This document shows, piece after piece, positions 41,698 through 51,153 of a stretch of DNA of 64,000 nt. A program made the position numbers and the translations under genes. The DNA comes from Roseburia porci (GTDB taxonomy: Bacteria > Bacillota > Clostridia > Lachnospirales > Lachnospiraceae). The notes under the pieces are model-generated. The model did no database searches. It had not been told where the DNA came from and saw only the letters and a program-made list of their open reading frames with translations. Numbering within the stretch: the stretch's first letter is position 1; each line of letters opens with the position of its first letter. The stretch lies in NCBI RefSeq assembly GCF_009695765.1, contig NZ_VUNI01000018.1:1-64000 (forward strand), written 5' to 3'.

Positions 41698-42573
41698 ATG
41701 TCAGTAAAAATTGGAAGAAATGATCCCTGCTGGTGTGGCAGCGGCAGAAAATATAAAGCCTGCCACCAGAATTTTGATGAAAGAATTGCAAAAATCGCAG
41801 CAGAAGGACACAAAGTTCCGACACACGATATCATTAAAAATGCAGATCAGATTGCCGGAATCAAACAGAGTGCAAAGATCAATGTTGCAGTCTTAGATTA
41901 TATTGAAGAGCATATCCATGCAGGAATGTCAACGGCAGAAATCGATAAGATCGTTTATGATATGACCACATCTATGGGAGGAATCCCTGCACCGCTGAAT
42001 TACGAAGGTTATCCATACAGCGTATGTACCTCTGTAAATGATCAGGTGTGCCATGGATTCCCGTCTGAAGATGTGATCTTAAAAGACGGAGATATTATCA
42101 ATGTAGACTGTTCTACGATCCTGAATGGATATTTTTCGGATTCTTCGAGAATGTTCTGCATTGGCGAAGTAAGTCCGGAGAAGAAAAAACTCGTAGAAGT
42201 AACAAAGGAATGTGTAGAGCTTGGACTGAAAGAAGTAAAACCATGGGGATTTTTAGGCGACATGGGACAGGCGGTACACGACCATGCGTTTGCAAACGGC
42301 TATACCGTAGTACGTGAGATCGGCGGACACGGAGTCGGACTGGAATTCCATGAGGAGCCATGGGTTGGTTATAACACCAAACGTGGAACCGATATGTTAA
42401 TGGTTCCTGGCATGATTTTTACAATCGAGCCTATGGTCAATATGGGAAAACCGGATATTTTTGTAAATGAAGAAAATGACTGGGAAATCTATACACAGGA
42501 TGGTCTTCCATCAGCACAGTGGGAGATCATGGTTCTTGTAACAGAAGACGGGGCAGAAGTTCTGTCCTGGTAG
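41698..42573 (+). CDS. map: Methionine aminopeptidase with N-terminal SEC-C zinc motif
   Basis: A 291-residue type I enzyme that removes the initiator methionine. It carries a SEC-C motif at the very N-terminus (NDPCWCGSGRKYKACH, residues 8-23), which can aid ribosome binding. Metal ligands are visible in INVDCS, GYFSDSSR, GHGVGLEFHEE, FTIEPM and the final E of QWEIMVLVTEDG. This SEC-C form is common in clostridial maps not encoded in the ribosomal protein operon. GAAAGAAGAG precedes the ATG. Confidence 0.95.
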   Translation: MSVKIGRNDPCWCGSGRKYKACHQNFDERIAKIAAEGHKVPTHDIIKNADQIAGIKQSAKINVAVLDYIEEHIHAGMSTAEIDKIVYDMTTSMGGIPAPLNYEGYPYSVCTSVNDQVCHGFPSEDVILKDGDIINVDCSTILNGYFSDSSRMFCIGEVSPEKKKLVEVTKECVELGLKEVKPWGFLGDMGQAVHDHAFANGYTVVREIGGHGVGLEFHEEPWVGYNTKRGTDMLMVPGMIFTIEPMVNMGKPDIFVNEENDWEIYTQDGLPSAQWEIMVLVTEDGAEVLSW

Positions 42574-42582
42574 GAGAGAAAT

Positions 42583-43338
42583 ATGTCGACACAGAAAAAG
42601 AAGATGGAGAACAGCCGTAAAGTCTGGATGATTATGGCTGTTGCTGCAATCGTGATCGTAGTGGTATACGGTTGTATATTCTATCTGCGAAGCTATTATC
42701 ATGCATCACAGAAAGCACTTGATGCAATGCGTTGTGTCCCAAACGGAACAGTTACAGAAGAAAAAGATTATTATGTTTTTCAGGGAACCGAGCCTGCGGA
42801 CAGAGGAATCATCTTTTATCCGGGAGCAAAGGTGGAAGAGACTGCCTATGCACCGCTTATGGAGAACCTGATGCAGGCTGGCTACACGGTATATCTGATG
42901 CGGATGCCGTTTCATCTTGCAATATTTGACGTGAATGCAGCAGATCAGGTGATCGAGCAGCAAAAAGATATTCATGAATGGTATATGATGGGACATTCGC
43001 TTGGGGGAGCGATGGCTGCAAGTTATACGGCAAAGCATTCGGATCAGATCACCGGACTTGTACTGCTGGGGGCATACAGTACGGCAGACCTGTCACAGAA
43101 AGATGTGGAGGTCTTAAGCATTTACGGAAGCCAGGATGGCGTTTTGAACCGGAAAAAATACGAGGCAGAGAAGAAAAATCTACCATCGGATTTTACGGAA
43201 TACGTAATTGAAGGCGGAAATCATGCCGGTTACGGCAATTATGGAAAACAAAAAGGCGATGGAGAGGCTGAAATCCCGAAAAAGGAACAGCAGCAGGAGG
43301 TCGTAGACCAGGTGATCGTCATGTGGGGAGAGTCGTAA
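42583..43338 (+). CDS. Membrane-anchored alpha/beta hydrolase (YqiA-like)
   Basis: A 251-residue protein with an N-terminal signal-anchor (about residues 15-37) and a serine hydrolase domain: nucleophile in MMGHSLGGAMAA (Ser near 147), acid in SIYGSQDGVL, His in EGGNHAGYG. A YPGAKVEETAYAPL entry motif places it in the alpha/beta-hydrolase_5 type. It lies in the map-hydrolase-CYTH-HD run with overlapping or closely spaced genes. The substrate is unknown. Confidence 0.85.
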   Translation: MSTQKKKMENSRKVWMIMAVAAIVIVVVYGCIFYLRSYYHASQKALDAMRCVPNGTVTEEKDYYVFQGTEPADRGIIFYPGAKVEETAYAPLMENLMQAGYTVYLMRMPFHLAIFDVNAADQVIEQQKDIHEWYMMGHSLGGAMAASYTAKHSDQITGLVLLGAYSTADLSQKDVEVLSIYGSQDGVLNRKKYEAEKKNLPSDFTEYVIEGGNHAGYGNYGKQKGDGEAEIPKKEQQQEVVDQVIVMWGES

Positions 43339-43820
43339 TGGCACTGGAGATTGAACGTAAATTCAGAATGAATGGATTCCCGGAGCATTTAAAATGTCTG
43401 CGCCAGGTGGACATTGAGCAGGGGTATATCAGTGTTGAACCGGAAATACGGATACACAAGGCGGTAGACCGCAATACCGGTAAGACAAATTACCGTCTCA
43501 CGGTAAAGGGGAATGGAACACTTTCCAGAACCGAGATCAAGACCGGGATTGAGGAACAGTTTTATCAGGACGCAGTAGAATTTGTAGGACATCCAATGAT
43601 CTGCAAGGATTACCGAAGCTATGATCTGGATGGCTATATTCTTGAGGTTTGCTGCGTTGATGCAGGCACGGAGCACGAGTTTTATTACGGCGAGATCGAA
43701 TTTGAGAGCGAAGCGGCTGCGGAGGCTTTTGTCCCGGAAGATTTCCTTGGCACTGAGGTCACGGATGATGATGCTTACAAGATGAAAAATTACTGGAGGC
43801 GTACAAGGCTTTTCCAGTAA
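43338..43820 (+). CDS. CYTH-domain (triphosphate tunnel) protein
   Basis: A 160-residue protein beginning MALEIERKFRMNG, the ExExK signature of CYTH enzymes, with further tunnel residues EIRIHKA, YRLTVKGNG and YYGEIEFES. Bacterial members hydrolyse inorganic tripolyphosphate or organic triphosphates with divalent metals. ATG 43338 overlaps the hydrolase stop (TAATG) and follows GGGGAG. The natural substrate is not evident. Confidence 0.88.
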   Translation: MALEIERKFRMNGFPEHLKCLRQVDIEQGYISVEPEIRIHKAVDRNTGKTNYRLTVKGNGTLSRTEIKTGIEEQFYQDAVEFVGHPMICKDYRSYDLDGYILEVCCVDAGTEHEFYYGEIEFESEAAAEAFVPEDFLGTEVTDDDAYKMKNYWRRTRLFQ

Positions 43821-43839
43821 TCATAAGACAGGTGAAAAA

Positions 43840-44397
43840 ATGAAAGATTGTATTACAACATATACCAAGATTAAATTTGATACGATGAATCCGGTAGCTG
43901 CAAATGTAGCAATTGAAGATATTGCACATGCACTTTCCATGATACCGAGAGCAAATGGACATTTTCCGGAGTTCTTCTCCGTGGCGCAGCATTGTATCCA
44001 GTGCTGTGATGAAGCGTTGGAAAGAAATTACAGCCCGCGTGTGGCAATGGCATGTCTTCTGCATGACGCAAGTGAGGCATATCTGTCTGATGTAACGCGT
44101 CCGGTCAAAAAGAACATGACGATGTATCTGCAGATCGAAGAACAGGTGCAGAACATCGTCTATGAGAAGTATCTTGGCTCACTTCCGACCGAAAAAGAAG
44201 AGGAACTGATTCACAATATCGATGATGGATGTCTGTACTATGAGTTTAAATTTTTTATGGGAGAATGCCTGTTTCCAATAGAACCGGTTCTCATCAGTAC
44301 ACCGGAATATGAAACACGTCCATTCAAAGAAGTGGAGAAGGAATTTTTGATCCTGTTTGATAAGCTCCAGAAAATCCTGGAATCAGAAAAAGGATGA
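43840..44397 (+). CDS. HD-domain phosphohydrolase (YfbR-like)
   Basis: A 185-residue HD-family protein. Candidate metal residues are the His in FSVAQHCIQ (~47), the HD pair in CLLHDASEAYL (~72-73) and the Asp in IDDGCLYYEF (~128). It resembles nucleotide 5'-phosphohydrolases of the YfbR/HDDC2 type, which act on deoxynucleoside monophosphates. ACAGGTG precedes the ATG. Its last codons form the left arm of a terminator. Confidence 0.8.
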   Translation: MKDCITTYTKIKFDTMNPVAANVAIEDIAHALSMIPRANGHFPEFFSVAQHCIQCCDEALERNYSPRVAMACLLHDASEAYLSDVTRPVKKNMTMYLQIEEQVQNIVYEKYLGSLPTEKEEELIHNIDDGCLYYEFKFFMGECLFPIEPVLISTPEYETRPFKEVEKEFLILFDKLQKILESEKG

Positions 44398-44425
44398 AGC
44401 AGCGATATGCTGTTTCATCCTTTTG
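44387..44425 (+). terminator. Terminator of the map-to-HD unit
   Basis: AAAAGGATGAAGCAG pairs with CTGTTTCATCCTTTT (one mismatch region) around a short loop, followed by T-rich sequence. It includes the stop codon of the HD gene. Confidence 0.85.
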
Positions 44426-44437
44426 TCTTATAAGGTC

Positions 44438-44575
44438 AGGATGTCAAAAGAGATTCATAGTTTTGCAAACAGAAAATTGCATAAAGCAGTGACAGATTTT
44501 CGGACAACGGAACAGAATAGTCACTGTTTTATGCAATTTTTGGTTCTCAAAGTAAAAATTCCCTTTTGACATCCT
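44438..44575 (+). repeat. Structured element, family 2, short copy E
   Basis: The outer stem is AGGATGTCAAAAG (44438-44450)/CTTTTGACATCCT (44563-44575). The inner stem is AAAATTGCATAAAGCAGTGAC-like (44473-44493)/GTCACTGTTTTATGCAATTTT-like (44520-44540). The loop carries TTTTCGGACAACGGAACA (44497-44514), almost identical to the motif in copies C and D. The hairpin cluster of those copies is missing, so this is either a reduced form or a distinct member. Confidence 0.75.
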
Positions 44576-44590
44576 AAGGTTTATAGGAAA

Positions 44591-45877
44591 TCAGATTGTA
44601 GTGTTCACACCATTGATCGCAGCGTGTTCATTTTCATCCATTGGAATAACAAGGCATTTTTTACCTCCGATCTCCTGAGAGTGGATCTGGGAAGCCTTCT
44701 CCGGTTTTACACGCAGGATGACATCGTAGGTTTTAACTTCGGATTCGTAGGTATCCAGAGCTTCGGATTTCTCGGTGAGCTCGGTTGTGGTCTCATTGAG
44801 CTTGGTCGTCTTTTCTTCCAGCTGCTGTGTGAGCACGTCAACCTGATCCTGAAGCTCGATTTTTTCCATGACGATGGCATGCTGTTCGATGGCCTTGGTG
44901 TCGATGACATTGCTTGCAACCGGAGGTTTGTCACCAAAGGTTTCATCCAGTGTCTTTTCGATGCGGCTTGCTTTTTCTTCCGGAATGTTGCTCTCCTCAA
45001 GGAGTTTTCCTACAGTGGCACGATCCAGCATAAATTCTTCATCGGAATCTTCGTGAACAACTTCGTATTCGTCGATCATGTCGCTTAAGTTCTGCTGGAT
45101 GTTTACGAGCAGATTTTCAGTGTGTTCGTCTTCAGCTCCGAGCACGTTGCGGACGATGGAGTGGAATGCCATTTTCTGCTCAGTAGCAGTGCGGGCAGGA
45201 TCACAGCCGAGGCCGTTTGCCATGAATTCTGAGTGTGGCTCCTTGGTGTTTTTGGTATAAAACAGTGCAGAATGGATATCGGTGCTGCGGTCATTGAAAG
45301 CCGGGAATAAGAATGCGGTCTCCGGTGCGCCGACAACCCAGTCACGGATACGAGGCCCGATACGTTTTTCGTTTTCCAGATAACCAAGTCCCGGTTTGGA
45401 TAATGCGACCGGACAGATGGCACAGATCAGATAATCGTAGACTTCTTCGGATTCATCGAGATCATCATTATCAGTTGTTCTTGTCATGACATCATAGGTG
45501 TCATGGTATAACAGGATCAGATAGTTTCCCGCGTGGTCGTAAGTGTCGATGATTAGATCATAATAGGTATCTAACAGTGTTTCATCCTCTAATCTGCTGT
45601 CGCGCAGAGCCATAAGGATCTGCTGCCTTCCGCCGACTTCTTCTTCCTGAAGCGGGAAAGAAAGATCAAGCAGGTTGTTTCCAAGTGTTCCGGATAAAGC
45701 CTTGTTGGCAATTTCAAGATATTTATGATATTCCTCTTCTTCTAAGTTCAGAAATTTACCGCCGAATTTGCAGACTTTGTTATGATTTCCGTCTACATAA
45801 CAGCCTGTCAGCTGGGTAAATGTTGCGTCATCTTTTTTGAAACGTCTTTTTAATTCCAATACTTCTTTTTTGTTCAT
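44591..45877 (-). CDS. DUF4317 family protein
   Basis: A 428-residue soluble protein beginning MNKKEVLELKRRFKKDDATFTQL, matching the clostridial DUF4317 family. The middle part is mixed alpha/beta (YLICAICPVALSKPGLGY); the C-terminal third is a long coiled coil (about residues 320-390, VDVLTQQLEEKTTKLNETTTEL), then a short beta end. AGGAGG precedes the ATG on the minus strand. It is widespread in Lachnospiraceae with no known role. It is divergent from the GTPase-NYN gene, with 131 bp between the starts. Confidence 0.85.
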   Translation of the reverse strand: MNKKEVLELKRRFKKDDATFTQLTGCYVDGNHNKVCKFGGKFLNLEEEEYHKYLEIANKALSGTLGNNLLDLSFPLQEEEVGGRQQILMALRDSRLEDETLLDTYYDLIIDTYDHAGNYLILLYHDTYDVMTRTTDNDDLDESEEVYDYLICAICPVALSKPGLGYLENEKRIGPRIRDWVVGAPETAFLFPAFNDRSTDIHSALFYTKNTKEPHSEFMANGLGCDPARTATEQKMAFHSIVRNVLGAEDEHTENLLVNIQQNLSDMIDEYEVVHEDSDEEFMLDRATVGKLLEESNIPEEKASRIEKTLDETFGDKPPVASNVIDTKAIEQHAIVMEKIELQDQVDVLTQQLEEKTTKLNETTTELTEKSEALDTYESEVKTYDVILRVKPEKASQIHSQEIGGKKCLVIPMDENEHAAINGVNTTI

Positions 45878-46008
45878 ATGTATACCTCCTGATGGCATTC
45901 CCTATTATATCGCAGAGCTCTTCACAAGCGCAAGTCTGGTATTGCTATTCTTGTATTTTGAAGTTAAACTATAGGTTAGGTAATATGGAGGCAGAAGGGT
46001 AACACGAT

Positions 46009-48675
46009 ATGAAAAAACTGATTCTTGGAATTCTTGCACATGTGGATGCAGGAAAGACGACTTTATCAGAGGGGCTGCTTTATGAAAATGGACAGATCCG
46101 CTCGCTTGGAAGAGTGGATCATCAGGATGCTTTTTTGGATACCAATGCGCTTGAAAAAGAACGGGGGATCACGATTTTTTCCAAACAGGCAAGGATCGTG
46201 ACCGAAGATATGGAATGCACACTTCTCGATACACCGGGACATGTGGATTTTTCGGCGGAAATGGAACGTACCTTGCAGGTGCTCGATTATGCAGTGCTTG
46301 TAATAAGTGGAACTGACGGTGTGCAGGGACATACGAGGACACTATGGAGACTGCTCCGGCATTATGAAGTACCGGTCTTTCTTTTTGTGAATAAAATGGA
46401 TCTTCCCGGAACTGACCACGGCAAGATCCAAAAGGAACTTGAACGGGAATTATCCGACGGTTGTGTGGATTTTTCCGGGGATGTACAGGGGACTGAGGAG
46501 TTTTACGATCATCTTGCCATGTGCAATGAAGCGATGCTGGAAAGCTTTATGGAGCATCAGTCGGTCTCTGGGGAGCTGATCAAAAAGGCGATTGCGGATC
46601 GGGAGGTTTTTCCGTGCTTTTATGGTTCTGCATTGAAGCTGGACGGCATAAAAATGTTGTGGGAAGGTCTCAAATCTTATACAAAGCAGCCAGTGTATGG
46701 GGACGAGTTTGCGGCTCGTGTATACAAGATTGGAAGAGATGCGCAGGGAAGCCGTCTTACGTATATGAAGGTGACTGGAGGAAACCTTCATGTGAAGGAC
46801 AAGATTACGTATCAGGAACTGGTGGAAAAGGCGGATCAGATCCGTATTTATTCCGGGGATAAATACGAACTTGTGGATGAGGTGCAGGCGGGAGAGGTCT
46901 GCGCGGTGACCGGACTTACAGCGACGTATCCCGGACAGGGACTGGGAGCGGAGAAAGCGGATGAAGTTCCGGTACTCGAGCCGGTGCTGAATTACCGAAT
47001 TTATCTGCCACAGGATGTAAACCCATCCGATATGTTTGGAAAATTAAAGCTTTTAGAGGAAGAGGATCCACAGCTGCACATTATCTGGAATGAGAAACTG
47101 CGGGAGATTCACGCACAGATGATGGGACAGGTGCAGATTGAGATCCTCACGAGACTGATCAAAGAGCGGTTTGGCGTGACGGTAACATTTGGAACCGGAA
47201 GTATTGTATACAAGGAGACGATCGCGCGTCCGGTCGAGGGTGTCGGTCATTTTGAACCACTCAGGCATTATGCGGAGGTGCATATCCTGATGGAACCTGG
47301 TGAACCGGGAAGCGGTATTCAGGTTGCTTCCGCGTGCAGTGAAGATGTGCTGGACCTAAACTGGCAGCGGCTGATACTGACACACATTGAGGAACGGGAA
47401 CATCCTGGTGTTCTGACCGGATCGGCCCTGACCGATGTGAAATTTACGATTCTGACCGGAAGAGCACATCTGAAACATACAGAAGGAGGAGATTTCCGAC
47501 AGGCGACTTACCGCGCAATACGACAGGGATTAAAATCCACGGAAAACGTATTGCTTGAGCCGGTTTATGCATTTACGCTTATGCTGCCGGCGGACTGTGT
47601 CGGAAGGGCAATGTCTGATATACGGCTTCGGGCAGGCAAGGTGGATACACCGGAATATATCTCGGGAGCGGATGGAGATATGGCAGTTTTGACCGGAACA
47701 GCTCCGGTGGCAACAATGCAGGATTACATGACCGAGGTACATGCCTATACGCGCGGAACAGGCAGTCTTACTCTGACACTTCACGGATATGATGTATGCC
47801 ATAATGCGGAGGAAGTGATCGCACGGATGGGCTATGACAGCGAGGCGGATACAGAGAATCCGACGGCATCGGTATTCTGTGCACACGGAGCGGGATTTCT
47901 TGTCCCATGGGATCAGGTGGCTGACTATATGCACCTCGATTATGTATATCATCCGGATGAAAAGGCGGACAGTGAACTGGATACGACGCATGCGTTTGGT
48001 GCAGAGAACAATTTTGGACGGAAACCGGAAAAGCCAAAAGAGACGGCAGGTTCATGGGAACTGGACCGGGAACTTCAGGAAATCTATGCGAGAGAGTTTG
48101 GCATGAACAAAGATGACATGCTTGATCAGGAGCGGAAAAAATGGCGGAAAAAGAACCAGGCAGATGCATCCGGCGTCCGTGGACCAAAGCATGACAAACA
48201 GGGAAATGTCATTTATCCGCGTAAGGACCCCGGGGAAGAGTATCTGATCGTTGACGGATATAATATCATTTTTGCATGGGAAGATCTGAATGAGCTGTCA
48301 AAAACCAATATGGATTCGGCACGGGGGAAACTATTAGACGCGCTGGGCAGCTACCAGGGATATCGGGGCTGCCATGTGATCGTCGTTTTTGATGCCTACC
48401 GGACGAAGGGGCATCCGGCGACAACGGAGCAATATCATAATATCCGTGTGGTGTATACAAAGACGGATGAAACCGCAGACATGTACATCGAAAAGCTTGT
48501 GCATGAAATCGGGAAAAAGAACCGCGTAACAGTAGCGACCAATGATGGACTTGAACAGCTTACCGTTATGTCGCAGGGCGCGCTCAGAATGAGTGCATCC
48601 AATCTGAAAGAGGAACTGGGGCGGACAGCAAAAGAAATTTATGAGGAATATCTGAAAAAACAGGGGAAGGCCTGA
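46009..48675 (+). CDS. TetM/EF-G-like translational GTPase fused to a Rae1/YacP-type NYN nuclease domain
   Basis: 888 residues. Residues 1-~660 are a ribosomal-protection-type GTPase related to Tet(M)/EF-G: G1 [10 protein letters not shown], switch ERGITIF, G3 DTPGHVDF, G4 NKMD and G5 GSALK, then domains II-V ([22 protein letters not shown]). A linker (~660-735) leads to a C-terminal NYN domain of the YacP/Rae1 family (~740-885) with the acidic residues visible in [31 protein letters not shown] and ATNDGLEQ. Rae1 cuts mRNA in the ribosomal A site; Tet(M) binds the same site. Tet proteins are about 640 residues, so the fusion is clear. It is followed after 17 nt by araD. Tetracycline resistance cannot be assumed. 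Confidence 0.88.
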   Translation: MKKLILGILAHVDAGKTTLSEGLLYENGQIRSLGRVDHQDAFLDTNALEKERGITIFSKQARIVTEDMECTLLDTPGHVDFSAEMERTLQVLDYAVLVISGTDGVQGHTRTLWRLLRHYEVPVFLFVNKMDLPGTDHGKIQKELERELSDGCVDFSGDVQGTEEFYDHLAMCNEAMLESFMEHQSVSGELIKKAIADREVFPCFYGSALKLDGIKMLWEGLKSYTKQPVYGDEFAARVYKIGRDAQGSRLTYMKVTGGNLHVKDKITYQELVEKADQIRIYSGDKYELVDEVQAGEVCAVTGLTATYPGQGLGAEKADEVPVLEPVLNYRIYLPQDVNPSDMFGKLKLLEEEDPQLHIIWNEKLREIHAQMMGQVQIEILTRLIKERFGVTVTFGTGSIVYKETIARPVEGVGHFEPLRHYAEVHILMEPGEPGSGIQVASACSEDVLDLNWQRLILTHIEEREHPGVLTGSALTDVKFTILTGRAHLKHTEGGDFRQATYRAIRQGLKSTENVLLEPVYAFTLMLPADCVGRAMSDIRLRAGKVDTPEYISGADGDMAVLTGTAPVATMQDYMTEVHAYTRGTGSLTLTLHGYDVCHNAEEVIARMGYDSEADTENPTASVFCAHGAGFLVPWDQVADYMHLDYVYHPDEKADSELDTTHAFGAENNFGRKPEKPKETAGSWELDRELQEIYAREFGMNKDDMLDQERKKWRKKNQADASGVRGPKHDKQGNVIYPRKDPGEEYLIVDGYNIIFAWEDLNELSKTNMDSARGKLLDALGSYQGYRGCHVIVVFDAYRTKGHPATTEQYHNIRVVYTKTDETADMYIEKLVHEIGKKNRVTVATNDGLEQLTVMSQGALRMSASNLKEELGRTAKEIYEEYLKKQGKA

Positions 48676-48692
48676 GAGAAAGGGGACAAGTC

Positions 48693-49385
48693 ATGTTAGA
48701 AGAACTGAAAAGACAGGTATATGAAGCAAATATGGAGCTTCCGAAAAGGGGACTGATCACATATACATGGGGAAATGTAAGCGGCATCGACCGTGAAACA
48801 GGATATTTTGTGATTAAGCCAAGCGGTGTGGATTATGACAAACTGACACCGGAGGATATGGTTGTGATGGATCTGGATGGCAACAAGGTGGAGGGAAGTC
48901 TGCGGCCGTCTTCTGATACACCGACACATCTGGAACTGTATAAAAAATACACAGATATCGGTGGCATCGTGCACACACACTCTCCGGAGGCGACCGCATG
49001 GGCACAGGCCGGCAGGGATATTCCGCTTTACGGAACAACGCATGCGGATTATTTTTACGGACCAATCCCGTGTGCAAGGAGCCTGACACCGGAAGAGATT
49101 GATGAGGCATATGAGACCAACACCGGACGCGTCATCATTGAGACGTTTGAAAAACGGGGAATCAATCCGGTCTATACACCGGGCGTGCTCTGCACGAACC
49201 ATGGCCCGTTTACCTGGGGAAAAGACGCGGCAGAGGCGGTGCATAACGCAGTGGTACTGGAGGAAGTGGCAAAGATGGCAACAAAGACGGAACTGATCAA
49301 TCCGGATGTGAAACCGGCGCCGGACTGCATCCGCGATAAGCACTTTTTCCGTAAACATGGAAAAAACGCATATTACGGACAGTAA
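48693..49385 (+). CDS. araD: L-ribulose-5-phosphate 4-epimerase family protein
   Basis: A 230-residue class II aldolase/epimerase. Zinc histidines are visible in [14 protein letters not shown] and the later [10 protein letters not shown]; the phosphate-binding [12 protein letters not shown] and [13 protein letters not shown] match AraD (L-ribulose-5-P to D-xylulose-5-P) better than fuculose aldolase. It pairs with the FGGY kinase downstream (23 nt), which suggests L-arabinose use; no araA isomerase is in the window. GAAAGGGG precedes the ATG. Confidence 0.88.
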   Translation: MLEELKRQVYEANMELPKRGLITYTWGNVSGIDRETGYFVIKPSGVDYDKLTPEDMVVMDLDGNKVEGSLRPSSDTPTHLELYKKYTDIGGIVHTHSPEATAWAQAGRDIPLYGTTHADYFYGPIPCARSLTPEEIDEAYETNTGRVIIETFEKRGINPVYTPGVLCTNHGPFTWGKDAAEAVHNAVVLEEVAKMATKTELINPDVKPAPDCIRDKHFFRKHGKNAYYGQ

Positions 49386-49408
49386 AACAGACAAACAGGG
49401 GGAAAATT

Positions 49409-51001
49409 ATGGATTACAGAAGTTACATAGAGAATGGAAATGCGGTTTTAGGTATTGAATTTGGATCTACAAGGATTAAAGCGGTTCTGATCGGGGAGAA
49501 GAATGAACCGATTGCAGTGGGAACCCATGACTGGGAAAACCAGCTGGAGAATCATATCTGGACCTACAGTCTGGATGCCATCTGGAAGGGTGTGCAGGAT
49601 TGTTACCAGAATCTGCTCGCTGATGTTGAAAAGAAATATGGCTGCAGAATTACAAAGCTTGCAGCACTTGGTTTCAGTGCGATGATGCATGGATATATGG
49701 CATTTGATGAAGAAGGCTCGCTTCTGGTTCCTTTCCGCACATGGAGAAATACGATCACAGGGCAGGCTTCAAAGGAACTGACGGAGTTGTTCCAGTATCA
49801 TATTCCGCAGAGATGGAGTATTGCACATCTGTATCAGGCAATGCTGAATAAGGAAGAGCATGTTTCACGGATTCATACGCTTCTGACACTGGCGGGTTAC
49901 ATGAACTGGCAGATGACAGGAGAGAAGACGATCGGTGTCGGAGAAGCCTCGGGAATGTTCCCGATTGATGAAAAGACCGGGGATTATGATGCAAAGATGT
50001 TAGACCGGTTTCAGGAAAAAGTGCAGGAGATGGGATATAGCTGGAAAATCACAGAACTTCTGCCAAAAGTCGCATCTGCAGGAGAAATCGCCGGTTATCT
50101 GACAGCGGAAGGAGCTGAAAAACTCGATGTCAGCGGAACACTTCAGCCTGGAATCCCGGTGGCACCGGCGGAAGGTGATGCAGGAACCGGAATGACAGCC
50201 ACGAACAGTGTTGCAGTGCGTACGGGCAATGTTTCCGCGGGAACATCGGTGTTTGGAATGATCGTCCTGGAAAAGGATTTAAAAAGCGTGCACGATGAGA
50301 TCGATATGGTGACAACTCCGACCGGTCATCCGGTGGCTATGGCACACTGTAATAACTGTACATCGGATCTGAATGCATGGGTTGGGATTTTTAAGGAATT
50401 TGCGGAGGCAGCCGGCGCAAAGATGGATATGGATGAGCTTTATGGAACACTTTACCGCAAAGCAATGGAAGGAGATGCAGACTGTGGAGGCCTGCTTGCC
50501 TATAATTATTTTTCAGGTGAACACATTACCGGATTTGAGGAGGGAAGACCGTTATTTGTACGGACTCCGGATAGTCATTTTACGCTTGCAAACTTTATGA
50601 GAACACATCTTTATGCATCACTTGGAGTGTTAAAGAGCGGATTGGATATCCTGCTGAAGGAGGAAGACGTCCATATCGATATGATCTACGGACATGGCGG
50701 GCTTTTCAAGACTGCCGGGGTAGGACAGAATATTCTTGCAGCAGCACTGGATACGCCGGTTGCGGTCATGGAAACTGCAGGTGAGGGCGGAGCCTGGGGA
50801 ATGGCACTTTTAGCCTCTTACATGATCCACAAAAAAGAGAATCAGACTCTGGAAGAATACCTGGCGGAAGAGGTATTTACTGGGGCCAGAAAGAACGTGG
50901 TGCAGCCGGAACGGGAAGCCGTTATGGGCTTTGAAAAGTTTATGGAGCGTTACAGGGAAGGACTGGCAATTGAGCAGGCTGCTGTAAGCCATCTGAAGTA
51001 A
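49409..51001 (+). CDS. FGGY-family carbohydrate kinase, ribulokinase-like
   Basis: A 530-residue sugar kinase. N-terminal ATPase motif [17 protein letters not shown] (residues ~12-28); mid-domain sugar-site region [18 protein letters not shown]-terminal [20 protein letters not shown] (FGGY-like ATP site, about residue 430). Next to araD it is most likely an L-ribulokinase of the non-classical type found in clostridia; xylulokinase is the alternative. AGGGGGAAA precedes the ATG. Probably co-transcribed with the GTPase-NYN gene. Confidence 0.82.
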   Translation: MDYRSYIENGNAVLGIEFGSTRIKAVLIGEKNEPIAVGTHDWENQLENHIWTYSLDAIWKGVQDCYQNLLADVEKKYGCRITKLAALGFSAMMHGYMAFDEEGSLLVPFRTWRNTITGQASKELTELFQYHIPQRWSIAHLYQAMLNKEEHVSRIHTLLTLAGYMNWQMTGEKTIGVGEASGMFPIDEKTGDYDAKMLDRFQEKVQEMGYSWKITELLPKVASAGEIAGYLTAEGAEKLDVSGTLQPGIPVAPAEGDAGTGMTATNSVAVRTGNVSAGTSVFGMIVLEKDLKSVHDEIDMVTTPTGHPVAMAHCNNCTSDLNAWVGIFKEFAEAAGAKMDMDELYGTLYRKAMEGDADCGGLLAYNYFSGEHITGFEEGRPLFVRTPDSHFTLANFMRTHLYASLGVLKSGLDILLKEEDVHIDMIYGHGGLFKTAGVGQNILAAALDTPVAVMETAGEGGAWGMALLASYMIHKKENQTLEEYLAEEVFTGARKNVVQPEREAVMGFEKFMERYREGLAIEQAAVSHLK

Positions 51002-51042
51002 TTAGGCAATATGCCAAAAAAGTACAAAATACTGGTGAAAGA

Positions 51043-51070
51043 TTGAAAAAAATGATACTTATGATATAAT
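51043..51070 (+). promoter_or_regulatory. Promoter of the chemoreceptor gene
   Basis: TTGAAA (51043-51048) and a perfect TATAAT (51065-51070), spacer 16. The leader then contains a small hairpin GTGGAA/TTCCAC with a T-run (about 51102-51131) before the gene start, which could act as an attenuator or as the terminator of the upstream operon. Confidence 0.55.
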
Positions 51071-51153
51071 ATTGATATAGTATTTTCACGGGAAAAGGAA
51101 GAAGTGGAATTTTATGGAGTTCCACTTTTTCTTCGTATAAGGGGGAATCATCA

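Noticed and set aside
44624-45088. Long plus-strand frame inside the DUF4317 gene.
   Set aside because: It is the antisense shadow of a coiled-coil coding region with regular codon composition; there is no ribosome binding site.
46009-48675. Calling the GTPase a tetracycline resistance gene.
   Set aside because: Homology to Tet(M) is clear, but the protein is longer, is fused to a nuclease domain and lies in a sugar-metabolism context; resistance is not supported by sequence alone.
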